64,000 nucleotides of DNA from Oscarella lobularis (taxonomy: Eukaryota; Porifera; Homoscleromorpha; Homosclerophorida; Oscarellidae). Below are positions 10,655-21,834 of this stretch, in pieces (within the stretch, counting starts at the first letter, position 1; each line of letters begins with the position of its first letter). The position numbers were made by a program, and so were the translations under genes. The notes under the pieces are model-generated. The model did not search any database. It was given only the letters and a program-made list of their open reading frames with translations, and had not been told where the DNA came from. The DNA is taken from assembly GCF_947507565.1 (NCBI RefSeq), contig NC_089188.1, positions 620,001 to 684,000 on the forward strand. Direction: 5' to 3'.

Positions 10655-10924
10655 AGACAGGGCTAATGAACAAAATTTCTTATTCGCGATACGTAATTGC
10701 AATGGAATAAGCTCTGAGAGACTAAGACTGTCGTTTGCCTTTGCTAATGCCCGTATGCCCGCGTAGATCGAGGTAGGCTGCTTTTCAACAAATAACGAGG
10801 AAAAACTGTTTATAATACCCGGACATACGGGTCAGAAGTATGTTTGGCATCGCCACCGAGGTTCCTAATTTAATCAGGGACAGTAAACTTTTATCAGCTT
10901 TTGTCACAATTTTTTAGAATTTTG
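10655..10924 (+). repeat. Dispersed ~270-bp repeat with internal palindrome, copy 1
   Basis: Homologous to 41690-41949 along its whole length (TTTCTTATTCGCGAT at the left, AATTTAATCAGGGACAGTAAA toward the right). The centre carries CCCGTATG and CATACGGG in inverted orientation around a CAA(C/G)AAATAACGAG core, but the arms here have diverged compared with the perfect arms in the other copy. Probably a MITE-like non-autonomous element; no clear target duplication was found. Confidence 0.7.
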
Positions 10925-11187
10925 AATCTCCAAAGTGATATCAAAAAAAGACTACGTGCAGACGTGTTGTCATAGTCACAGACCCAGATAACATAAGTTC
11001 CGTCAATAAAATGACCACAGTCGTCGTCTCCATGGTAACATACGTCTTGGACTTTTATCAGGAAGACCCCTCTTCTTTTTCATCATCAAATTCACTCGTG
11101 TTGCCATTGACACAGACCTAGAAAACAAAGCGATATATGTATGTTTAAAATTTTGAGAACATGGATTAAACAAGAAATACAGCTGTA

Positions 11188-14100
11188 TCAACAACGAAAA
11201 AACAACAACGAAAAAAACAGCCATACGCAAAAGAATTGCTTCTTGCCTGAAAGTAACTGTTTTTCATTGATCTCAGAGGAATCAAGATCGCTTTCCGACT
11301 CCATTGTTTCATCCCATGATTCCATTTCCTCGCAAGAACAATGAGGGCTTGTAGCATCAAACACGACGTATTTGCTCTGTTGCTTTGCTTCTACCATTTT
11401 TCCAAGATGCTGCCTAAGACTCGAGAATGATGAGCGCTTTTCAGTATCTGCGTGCCAACATGCAGACATCATCTCGTACCTGCAAGACCATGGCAATAAA
11501 TAACTGGCCATAATCACAAAACAAATTACCCACAGGTCAACGGAGCAGTTCTCTGGGCAGCTCAACCGGTTACCTCTTCGTAAATACGACAGAAGTTTTT
11601 CACTTGATACGCAAAGAGCCTACAGGGCTAAAATGTTCAATGGAGAGAAAAATCACATGGCTAAGCTTACCGAGTGTACATATTTCCCACATGACTACAC
11701 CTATACATTCGAGAATCTGTTATAGCAAAACGCGCTCTGAGTCAATCATCAAACATTAGTTTTACACGTCGCTCTGTTCGGAAAAGAGACGATGCGTCAT
11801 GGCTTCGATAGACATCCATCGTAGAGGGAGACGTCTCGCGGTCTTTTGAGAATACACGCTATCTTGATAGACGGATCTCGTTAGTCCATAGTCGGATACT
11901 TTAAGAAGTTCTTTTTCGCACACGAGCACGTTTCGACACGCTAAGTCACGATGAACCAAACCTTTACCAGCAAGATATTCCTAAAAGTGCCAACCAAGCA
12001 GAGTGAATAAGTTCCAAGTTATTATCTATATACTTAATAAGCACACCATTCCAGATGCAATTTGCTACATAAATGATATTAAATCGGAAGACCTCCATTT
12101 GCAACCAACATCACTGCTGCCGCTTTCACCTTCACCTTTGTAAAATAAATTTTTGTGCCTCTACGTACCTTTTGACTTCTCGAAAGTCTTACCGTCAGTA
12201 GCCGAGTCTGAGTCTGTAGTTTCACTCAAATCATCATTCATCTCACGCTTTTGATGCTTAACTGAGTCGCAGTCGAGCGGCAACGTGAGCGTTTCATCCT
12301 AAAACGAATGTTAAAAGAATAGTCAACGGTACTTTGCTGCTAAAGAGTTTATTCACGCGCCTCGATATCAAAGCTAGAGATGGAGATGCTTTTATTCGAC
12401 GACAGTTGGTCCTGTTCAATACGCTAATGCAAAAGAAACAACAGAGTTGTGACTAAAAGTAAAGCTTCGGCCGTCCTCACTTTGTTGGGTCTTTCTTTTC
12501 TGAGGTAGTTGAGAAGGTCACCGTGAAGACAATATTCCACAATGAGACAGAACGGCGTGTTTGTCGTTATGCATCCAACCAGGCTGACAATATGAGGATG
12601 TTGACCAATCCGCTTCATCAGCTTGATTTCGTCTAGGAACTCTTCATTTTCCACATTCGATCCTACAAACATAAGAGACAATGTAAACAAAAAAATCAAT
12701 AAGTACAAAACACGAGCATGTATATACCTTTGAGCATTTTACAAGCAACAACCGACTTCTCACTTGCAGAGAAAGTCGAATCCTTTCGAGATTGGCTTGA
12801 AAAGATGGAAAGTCGGCTCGAAAGGCGACTCGAAAGACGACTCGAAAGTCTCCTCTTTGGAGTGCGAAAAAGATACGCCTTGTTCACAACGCCAAAGAAG
12901 CCATCGCCCAGCTTTTCGAGAAGAGTCATGTCGCCACGGTTAACTTCCCATTGTTCGGGTGGTTCGGCGAAGAAAGATCCTAAAGGTCGACCATCCGAAC
13001 CGTTGAGCTCCGCGTCGAGCATAGGCAACAAAAATTATAACGGCGAAAAAGATCAGAGTAATCGTGCTGACGACTGGCGAAATGATCATCGTTAGAGATC
13101 TCGACGCGACTGCAACAACTGCAAGACAATAAAAATTAATACTGCCACTTTCAAACTCAATGAAGAATTTTATTTAGGTACCTTCGCAATAGGTTCCATT
13201 GCCCGCATAACCACTGCAGCACCAGCATTGAACCGATCCTTCTGTGTTGTTACACATTGCCCTACGGTAGCACGTTTTTCCAACGAAGCATTCATCAGTG
13301 TATGGAGCAAGTGAATCCATCTCCAGTCCAGCCTCGAAGACAAGTACACGAGTAGGAGCCATCCTCATTTGTGCAAGTGGCTTTCGAATACAATGAGTTA
13401 TTCATCTCACACTCGTTGATGTCGTCGCAGATAAAACCGTTTCCCTTCCAGTCATGCAGGCAAGTGCACACGAATGAACCAATCTGATTTTTGCAATTCG
13501 AATTTAAATGACATGGACTCATTATGTCGCAATCATCGACATCAGTGCAAAAAACTACCGTTTCCTGTCCAGCCAGGTAGACACATACAGCGGTAAGAGC
13601 CGTCTTCGTGTATGCATGTAGACTGGGAATGACATTCGTTATAGCCAAATTGCACTCGTTTATATCAACGCAGTGACTGCCATTGCCTGCATATCCATTT
13701 TCGCAAACGCACTCATATGACCCAACGGTGTTAATGCATCTTTGACTTTTATCGTTAGAGATGTGATCACATTCGTCGATATCTGCAATCCAAGAATAAG
13801 TGAAAATGTGCACTCCCTGATTAATAATCCAACCTTTGCATGTTGTCCCATTTCCAGTAAAGCCGGAATTACAGCTGCAGTTATAGGAAGAATATGTATT
13901 TTCACAAGTTGTGTTGACGTGACAAATGTTCGTGTTGTTGCAGCATTCATCATCATCTATAGAAATCACGTTGTAAAAGACGCTCCTTAGCCTCGACCGA
14001 CATACCTAGACTTGCACTCATAAAACAAACGCTGGGCTTCTTCTCAATGCAATTATGTGTTGTCCAAAAACTTGATGATGCAGCTACACAATCATGTTTT

Positions 14101-16761
14101 CTTCGTAAGAAAGCGCTCTTTTCAGCTTCGGATGCACCCCAGTTCACGTAAACTAAAGACAAGCCGTCTTTCCAAACGTAAAAGCCCTCATTGAAACGTC
14201 ATTAAGTCCAATCCAAGCCTCTTCACTGTTGAGAATGTTAGCGTTAAGGCGATCGTGCTCTCGAACAGACAATATTCTGGCCAGAGAGCCTCCCATTATC
14301 TCGCAGTTAGTCACAGAATCCTGCCACGTCTTCTTTTGGTTAATTCGTTTGAAGCAAGAGCGGTTGCCAAGCATCGTCCAACCGTTATGACAAACGTAAA
14401 CAGCTAAAGAAACGACTGATCTTGGCAAAAAATAAAATTTTAAAAATGACACCCATTTGCAGTTTTAGGCGCAGTTGAGATACTTTCATTCGATTTCTTC
14501 AGCAATCCTATAACACAATTATCATTAATTATTTAAAATGGCCTTAGAGTGTAGCTTCCTAATGTACTTTTGCAGACATATCCAGCCTTTTTAGAGCAGT
14601 TTGAAACAGACCAGACAAACTCTTGCCCGTTCGATCCAAACAAAACACAACTCCGACTGTTCCTATTTTGTACCGCTGGCTCATACATTGCCCACTTAGT
14701 GAAATTGACCAAAGCCTCACTAAGCCATTAAAAGCTTTTTTTGACCGAGGTACGATTGTAGACTAAACCAATCCAATAGAGCGATCCTTTAACCGGTGAT
14801 GTTTCCTTTGCAATAAAAGCGTTTTCGTGTAGAGTGTCTATCGAAGCCAGACTAGAATTACGATTTTCGCAAATTTGATAAGCACGTTCTTGCGATACGA
14901 GCTCAATGTCTTCCTTAGACTGATAATAGCGCGCATTTTTGAAGTGGAGTTCGTGCTCTCCACACGAACCTTTTGCTGACAAATCCGTAGCTTCACGAAT
15001 TTCTCTACTAATGTTGACTAGAAAAGAAAACAAAAAATGACGTGAGATGCGGTATGTTCAAAAATCAAGTCGAACATCTTACAAAGAGCAACTTTGCATA
15101 CTATTTGTCTGCTACGGTAACAATCGGACGTTTTCCAGTAGCCATCGAGAGGGTCAATCACAACGCACCTATTAAAGGATTGCGGTTCTCCAATAGCCCA
15201 CAAGACGTGCCTAAAGACGCAACGTACGAAAGAAAATGTCGTTCAGTCCAATCATAAGAACCTTAGAGGTTCCTTGTTACGCCATCCGAATGCTTCGCCA
15301 TCTTTCCTCTTCAAGCCAATCCAAACATCTTCTTTAATGTCAGCAAGAAGAGACAGCACGAAAGCCTGTTCGTGAGGACTGCTAATGCTAACACTATTGA
15401 CCGGACCACATCCTCCACTTTCGATGACTTTGCCGTAATAGGGCATGCGATGGGAAACAGTGTAACAGTAGTCCGCAAACAAAGACCTCCCTGATGGGCA
15501 ATCTATAAATAAGTATACTGCAAATTTATTGAGGAAATAAATAGCTTTCCTTACATTCTTTTTCTTTGCAAACGAGTCCAGCAGCTTTGCATTGTTGACC
15601 GGATATGGATTTAAAGTGCGTATAGCGTCTAAGAGCTGTTTCGTTTCCGTGACAAAGCACTTTCAACGGAGACCACTTTCGGTTGCTTGAAGTTAATTCA
15701 GAGTTTCTTTTTGCCGAGATTGCCTTCTCATAGCCTAACTCGCTGCAAACCACTTGAGCTGCATTAATGTTCCACTTGTCTTCACAGACATACATGTATT
15801 TCCACACGTTGAAGACAAAAACTTGAATTGTTCCCTCTGTCTCTGGCACATTATGAACGGTATTCACAAGCCTGACTTGCCATTCTGATCTATAGCATTC
15901 GACAAAAATGAAGTCAATACAGCGCTTGAAAAATAATCTCTTAAAACTGCATTTTTCAATTGAATTTGACATACAGATACCTTAAAACGTCCCCCAATCA
16001 CCCCCTCTGCTGGAAGCAGAAATGAATCTCATCCCTCCACTATCGAATCCCAAGTAGCCTGAGGTAGTTTTGATAGTAGGTGTCTGCCAAGAGCGCAAAC
16101 TTTCTTCCAACTACCATCAGTAGAAACCTCCAGTAATCCCTTTCGGAGCAATGTGTCCCCTGCAAGCTGTACTCTAATTGAACGCGTTATTGAGCGGACT
16201 GACATGATAAAAATATCTCCTCTTCGCCAGTGGCTCTATTATACGTGCAGCTGAGAGCCTCATTCCACGTACAATAGACAATGTGCGAGAAATTTTTTCT
16301 GATTTCCTCGGCGGAGCGGTTCAACGCACGGACAAAGAAAGGACGTCGGTAATTCAAATGTCGACAAACTGCGAACGCCGTTGGCATACGATTTCGCCCT
16401 ATGCAGACACGGCTCCACTCGCCGTCTACAAAAATCTCCAGGCTGCCGCGATTCGGAGTAAAGCCGTCGACAAGTCGAACGACGCAATCTACGACAAAAA
16501 CAAACCTTCTCTTCATAAATCTTCGAAAGCAATAACTAAACCCACTCATCGGTTTTTCATAGATGAATCGGTTTCGAGACATGCAGGATACGAGAGACCA
16601 ACTCATACGATAAGGAAAAGTAGAAGCTCTACTCCATCGAGGAATGACGGCGCCACATAATTCCGTTTTGCCGTGAACGTCCAAATTATTCCAGTTCGAA
16701 TACACAAATGGCGAACCGTCGGACCAACGATAGGCGTAGGCGCCGTGAGGCGCAGGAGTGC
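11188..16761 (-). CDS. Receptor tyrosine kinase with C-type lectin, SRCR and EGF modules (5' incomplete)
   Basis: Multi-exon gene read right to left. A C-type lectin C-terminal half (WSDGSPFVYSNWNN, exon 16761-~16551) is followed by an SRCR domain (VRLVDGFTPNRGSLEIFVDG, from 16488), a second short SRCR (16170-15985), a third SRCR (15890-15545, AAQVVCSELGYE), three more lectin domains (15482-15080 with DVWIGLKRKDG; about 15020-14560; 14452-14030 with AWIGLNDVS), and about five calcium-binding-type EGF repeats (13969-13174, DINEC/DVDDC starts). A single membrane segment (about 13090-13030, IISPVVSTITLIFFAVIIFVA) leads to a kinase domain: GDGFFGVV loop, VVACKMLK lysine, EYCLHGDLLNYLRK hinge, HRDLACRN catalytic loop, DYG in place of DFG, RLPLRWMSIEAM. 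The tail (to 11188) is acidic and Ser-rich. Oddities: an in-frame TAG at 12065-12067 and loss of the usual DVWSFG motif suggest a weakened or dead kinase. Signal peptide and first lectin half were not found upstream of 16761. Confidence 0.8.
12065..12067 (-). other. In-frame TAG in receptor kinase domain
   Basis: The exon 12133-~12050 (minus) joins the preceding exon in frame (phase 1, 57-nt intron) and encodes DLISFM, then TAG, then QIASGM, which continues in frame into EYLAGKGLVHRDLACRN. The stop falls where tyrosine kinases usually carry Trp or another large residue before QIA. One base change (TGG to TAG) would explain it. TTTATGTAG also looks like a splice acceptor, so an 18-nt exon starting at CAA is an alternative reading. 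Confidence 0.6.
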
Positions 16762-17120
16762 CTATTAATCCGAAAGTTTTTGAGTGGGCGGGGTCATTAC
16801 GTTAATTTTTCTTTTCAGATATACTCTACCCGAATCCTTACTAAAGCATTATTTTTACCAACCCTAACCCTAAGAAACTACACTAACAAGTAAACCAACC
16901 AATTTTTATTTTACAAAGAAAAAGAAAATAATTTTTTTGGTCGGACCACAGAAATTTTGGTCGGGCCTGGCCCGACCTGGCCCACCCTTAGCGACACCAC
17001 TGATTGCACGCGTAAAATTGCTTCGCTGTAAGACTTAGAGTGTTAGTTCACTTCGACCGAACTCTCTCCGAACTGTCGCGTAAGATGTAGCAGGTAAATC
17101 GCATGTAAGGGCCCCTTTTC
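16762..17120. other. Spacer upstream of receptor kinase
   Basis: No coding exon recognised. The sequence includes CCAACCCTAACCCTAAG-like and GGTCGGGCCTGGCCCGACC text (about 16960-16985, a short palindrome), suggesting repeat debris where the missing 5' exons of the receptor would be expected. Confidence 0.4.
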
Positions 17121-17224
17121 CCCGGGATGATATATATCACCCTGCGGTCGTCATTGACGACGGCCGATAACCTTATATCGCCGTCGTCAATGACGACCGC
17201 AGGGGTGATATATATCATCCCGGG
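17121..17224. repeat. 104-bp long palindrome (45-bp arms)
   Basis: 17121-17164 (CCCGGGATGATATATATCAC then CCTGCGGTCGTCATTGACGA) is repeated as its reverse complement at 17180-17224, with one extra G in the right arm and a loop of about 15 nt. Could be a tiny hairpin transposon like that at 3871-3950. The flanks (CCTTTTC and ATGATACG) show no convincing target duplication. Confidence 0.85.
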
Positions 17225-17476
17225 ATGATACGAGGTTTATCACCCCGTCGGCGCCTTTGATCCTCCCCCACACCGGGATATAATTGATTTTATTAAAATG
17301 CGTGAAATCAGTAAACTAAAAACAAGCTTTTTCGAGTCTGTTCAACTCGCATCTACAGTACAATATTCACATCCCTCATCCCCTTCCTTGCCAGGAACTT
17401 AACAAAAGCACGGCTAAGGGCGATTAGGAACGGTTTTACTGCAGCGTATAAGACGGTTCAGATTTCACTAGGAGAC

Positions 17477-18887
17477 GCAGGCACTGCACCAATTCAATTG
17501 GAAACCGTCAAACGTAGAGAATGATTCTGAGAATCGTGTCAGGAGGTATGGGTATTTAACTGTAAGCTGCGATGATTTTGACACGGTCCAAAGCTGAAGC
17601 CTGCATATTTATTCATTTTCGTGGGATGCCTTAGTAATGCATTTTTAGAATCCTTCTCACGCAGCGTAGAAACAGTGAATATCGACGTCAGTGCACTCCG
17701 TCTGACAATGAACATGCTTGACGACAGTTTTCGATAATGTTGCGACGACGAGAATTTTTTAAAATCGTTGTAACTTCTACAATCATTGCTATAAACGTCT
17801 ATAAATAGGACATAAGGGCATGAGAGAAAGAAATCGCCTGTTCCTATACCAGCTAGAGGCTTGAGAACTCCAGGTGGTTAGCGACTGTTAGCGGCACTAG
17901 CTTCTGGAAATCAACGCGCGTTACGTTGGAAGATCAACGATCCGCTTTATACAAACAGGAAGGGAAGTTGTACCGTCGATCATGCACCCTATTACACTGT
18001 CGATCGGAAACGCTTTCTTTCATCTTCTTATAACAAGGTGCTTGGCCGTATCATAGGAACATTCTAGGCATACACATCACGTGCACAAAGAAAATTTCGT
18101 GGCTGTGGTAATGATGATGGTGAGGAATCTAAAGCAAAGAGAGCAGAAGTTATTAATTTATTATTTAATGAAGTTATTCCTCTATCCGACTACCTAAAAC
18201 TACATCTCTATGATGAACGGACAGTGGAAATGGAAGGTGACGATTTAAATGACATCTGTACTTCTAGAATAGAAGTTCGATGATATACATGGATAATAAA
18301 TATGGAACAGGCTGAACAAGAAATGACCACTCCCACTTAGTGGGCGCGGTCCGTCGACACGCTCCTTTTCTCATGACGGATAAAACCTAGAAATGAACGA
18401 CTTACCTTTTCTCAGCCTACCGAATCACCTCGTTGCCACAGTTTAGCACGAATCGACTTCGAAAACCAAGGTTCCTAAATAGGAGCCCCATTTACAAACA
18501 CTCCCTTATTTCTACTTGGCGCGACGACGCAAACCTTACTTCTCGAAAGCGTCTTTCGTCCACAGAGCAACGTCTCTTAGCCCGAATACGACGTTCGATT
18601 GAGAAGGACCCGAAAGGGGGTCCCTTCTGGGCGTCAAAGCCAGTTCGCTTTCTTCGCCGCACTTCTTCATCGAGTGCGATCGTGGGTGATCCAGCGGTTT
18701 GGCTGCGCCATGTTCGTTCTATGCAAATGTGGTCAGGTCAAAGACTCTGAGCATGCGCAAGTCAAAGCTCATCGTGAATTCTTCCACGAGTCCGTTGTCT
18801 TACAAGATCTCCTTTTCCAAAGCAGATCGATCGTCCGAAATGTCCAAAGTCTTTGTTTGTCGATGGAGCTGATCGACGTCGTCCTTG
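17477..18887 (+). repeat. Segmental duplicate of BTB-kelch upstream region (S2, left copy)
   Basis: Runs colinearly with 29306-30692, starting at GCAGGCACTGCAC and ending at GTCCTTGT, with scattered substitutions and small indels. It contains the leader of the BTB-kelch gene. Same orientation as the other copy, about 11.8 kb apart, so the pair is a direct duplication. Confidence 0.85.
18745..18887 (+). pseudogene. Truncated BTB-kelch 5' fragment
   Basis: The start region corresponds to 30547-30692 of the intact gene, including the final SMELIDVVLV codons of the BTB N-terminus. It lacks 10 nt relative to the intact gene (TACTTTCGAA missing after GATCGTCCGAA), which shifts the frame, and ends abruptly at the retroelement border at 18888. 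Confidence 0.8.
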
Positions 18888-21652
18888 TGTAATAAACGAG
18901 ATCCTCGCCTACTCGAATCAGAACCAAGACTGATCTATATTTCCTTTACACGCCCATTCTACCCTCCCTTATTAAGTCCCGTATCTTACTTTACCACACC
19001 ACTGCATACTCTAGGGGGTTCTCAAATCTCAAATGTCGTTTTCGTCCTCCTCGTCGGCGCGCGACGTCATTACAAATCCGTCGAAATGTCGAGGCAGCCG
19101 GATGGTGCGGCGTGGAGGCTCCGGGGTTCCGGTTCGCGAACAGGCACTAACTGAACTGGAGGTCCCTCGTTCAGCGCGGTTGGCTCGGGGACATCAGCAT
19201 TGCGGGCTTCCACTCTCGGAACGGTCTCATCAACTCCCGCGGGAACGTCCGTATCGGGCTCTTCCGCTATCGGTTCCGTTCGCTCGACGAGGCCTGCGGT
19301 TGGTGACAGCATAAAAGCCGTGTTTGGAAGAGTGAACGCAGGCTCGCTGTCCTCGACCGTCCCGTTATTACGGTTGTCGATCTCTATATCACGCACAGAC
19401 TGTCGTTCACTCTCCAACGGCGGTGTAGAGGAATTTGCCTGTTCTTCCGCAGGAGCGTGTCTGCGAGACAAGGGCTCCCCTGACGGCGCTTGCTCGGTGT
19501 CGTGGACATCGAGATCACCGTCACGTCTACGATAACATCGCTTCAACCGGTCATGATGGACGCAACGCTTTCTGCCTTTCTTGTCGACCGGGCTGATGAC
19601 GTAAACGTGACTTCCTTTTGTGTCGACGATACGAAACGGTCCGTCCCAGACCGAAAGTAGCTTGTGAGCTTTGCCACGCAGACAACCAGGGTTGTGGAGG
19701 TACACTAAATCCCCGGTATCGTAAATCTCGTGGTGAACTGGGGCTCCTCGTTGTTGGCGGTCTTGAGCGGCCGTACGTGTGGCGTCAACCACTTCTCGGG
19801 CAGCGGCCATGCGAGCTTGGATTTTTCGTAGGTGTTCGCCTGTGTCGACTGCGTCAGAAAAGGACGTTCCGTATGCCGCGTCGGTGGGGAGACGAGGACG
19901 CCGCCCATACAATAATTCAAAAGGGGACGCGCCTAGCGACGTTTGCGTGGACGTCCGGTACGATCCTAACGCGGTGTCCAGATAGCGATCCCAATCATGC
20001 GGGTTGTTGTGGCAGTAAGCTCGTAGCTTGCCTAATAGCGTTCGATTAAACCGCTCCACCAAGCCGTCGCCCAGTGGGTGATACGGCGTAGTGCGCGTCT
20101 TTCGAATGCCAAGCCAGTCGCAAAGATGACGGATGACTTTGCTTTCGAAACTCGGTCCTTGATCCGAGTGCAGTACGTGAGGCAGGCCGTGTCGCGCCAC
20201 GACTCCGTCCATGAGAATGCGCGCGACTGTTTTGCTCTTCTGGTCGGCTGTGGCAAAAGCTTCTGGCCAGCGGGTAAAATAGTCGGAAACCACCAACACG
20301 TAGCGGTTGCCGCGGGCGGTACGTGGTAGCTCTAAGAAATCCATCGCGATCATCTCAAAGGGTCCTCCAACTGGAATCGGTTGCAAGGGTGCTTTCGGAC
20401 GCGGCACGGCCGGGCTTGTTTTCTGGCAGGTGCTGCAGTGACGAATGTAGTCGTCAACGGACAAAGAGAAACCGGGCCAATAGTAGCGCTGAATTAGAGT
20501 CGCAATGGTTTTGTTGACGCCAGAGTGTCCACCCATAGGGTCGGCGTGAACTTGCTGCAAAACGTCCGGAACGAGAGTCGACGGTACAACCAGAATCTTC
20601 GTTTTGTCTAGTTGTGCTCCAAGACGGGTATTGCGGTACAACACGCCATCGCCGCCGATCTCAAGCTGACACCATATTTGGCGAAAACGTCGAAGTGCTC
20701 CAGTTCTCCACATGCCTGCAGCCGGTGGACGGTCGGCGCCCGCACGTAGACAAGAAATTACCGCAGCAATAGCGGGATCGGCGGCTTGAGCAGCGATAAG
20801 CACGTCCGATGAAACTGAGGGAAGAAGCGTCGTAGCGGCGCAGATCATCGACAGCGCGTCGGCATCCGTGTGAAGTCGCCCGGGTTTGTATACCACCTCG
20901 AAATCAAACTGACTGATAGCATGCAGCCAACGACCCATTCTTCCGGCGGGCTGTTTCATGGTGCGAACGTGCACAAGGGGGCGGTGATCCGTAACGACGA
21001 CGAATTTTGCTCCGAGAAGATAGGGACGAAAGTGCGCCATTCCCCATTTCACAGCAAACAGCTCCTTTTTCGTTGCGCTATAAATGCGCTCCGCTGAATC
21101 GAGCTTTTTACTAGCATAAGTGATCGGTCGCTCCACGTCGTCAATAATTTGCGTGAGAACAGCGCCGAGCCCGATATCACTGGCGTCGGTTTTGAGGCAA
21201 AACTGAGTGTTGAAACAGGGGAATGCCAGCACCGGAGCAGACGTAAGCTTTGCCTTAAGCGTTTTGAACGCCGTCTGTGCTGTTGTTGTCCAAGAGAACA
21301 ATGTGCGTGGCGCGGCGAGGTCGTGGAATGGTGCAGCGATGGCGGAAAAATCCGGAATAAACCGGCGGTGATAACAGGCAAAGTTCACAAAGGAACGTAT
21401 GTCGGATTTCGAAGACGGTACCGGCCAGTCGCGTACTTTTGAAATCTTGCTTGGATCGGTAGAAACTCCAGCAGCGCTAACGACGTGGCCCAAGTACGGA
21501 ACCTCCGGACGGAGAAACTGGCATTTTTCGGTGCGTAGTTTTAAACCAGCGCCACGAAGACGTAGAAAGACAGCCCGCAGGGGGTCGAGGTGATCCGTAA
21601 ACGTGCGGGAGTGAACGAGGACATCGTCAAGGTACACCATACATGTATCCAA
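18888..21652 (-). mobile_element. 5'-truncated Ty3/gypsy retrotransposon
   Basis: The element lies on the minus strand, from its truncated end at 21652 to an LTR-like 3' end at 18888. The border at 18888 is sharp: the kelch duplicate stops and TGTAATAAACGAG begins. On the plus strand 18888-18950 starts TGTAA and ends TTACA, so it may be a short or partial LTR; a purine-rich stretch (AAGGGAGGG) precedes it in element orientation. No second LTR, gag, protease or reverse-transcriptase N-terminus is present. The right flank does not resume kelch sequence, so the locus was rearranged. Confidence 0.85.
19070..21652 (-). pseudogene. Ty3/gypsy pol fragment (RT C-terminus, RNase H, integrase)
   Basis: An open frame of about 860 codons without stops. 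It opens at the YLDD catalytic motif of reverse transcriptase, so the first half of that domain is gone. It continues through the RT thumb and RNase H (TDASDIGLGAVL, ATKKELFAVKWG), the integrase zinc region (H-x-H then CSTCQ), and the integrase core with a DYFTRW strand, HSDQG and DGLVERFNRT carrying the acidic triad. A DGPFRIV (GPY/F-like) module and a long polar acidic tail follow. The open frame suggests recent insertion, but without its N-terminus and a second LTR it cannot move on its own. No cellular role is indicated. Confidence 0.9.
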
Positions 21653-21834
21653 GTGTAACCGACGTTAAAGCGAGTCTCAGTCTTCACGGTGCAGCAAAGC
21701 AGGTCTTGGTACATATAAGGGCTGTGCGTGAAGGAACTGCAGGAGAACCTCTTATTGCTAAGATATCGCGCTTGACAGATAAACTTGTAATAATGCTCAA
21801 TTGACTGTTGTCAATCATTTTGAATGATTCAAGA
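21653..21834 (+). other. Unassigned sequence between retroelement and receptor gene
   Basis: A short plus-strand frame ending TGA at 21799-21801 (…GTAGEPLIAKISRLTDKL…) has protein-like composition but matches nothing I recognise. It may be the 3' end of a gene whose remainder was displaced when the retroelement region rearranged. Confidence 0.25.

Noticed and set aside
19033-21593. Multiple plus-strand frames over the retroelement
   Set aside because: Antisense shadows of the GC-rich pol frame.
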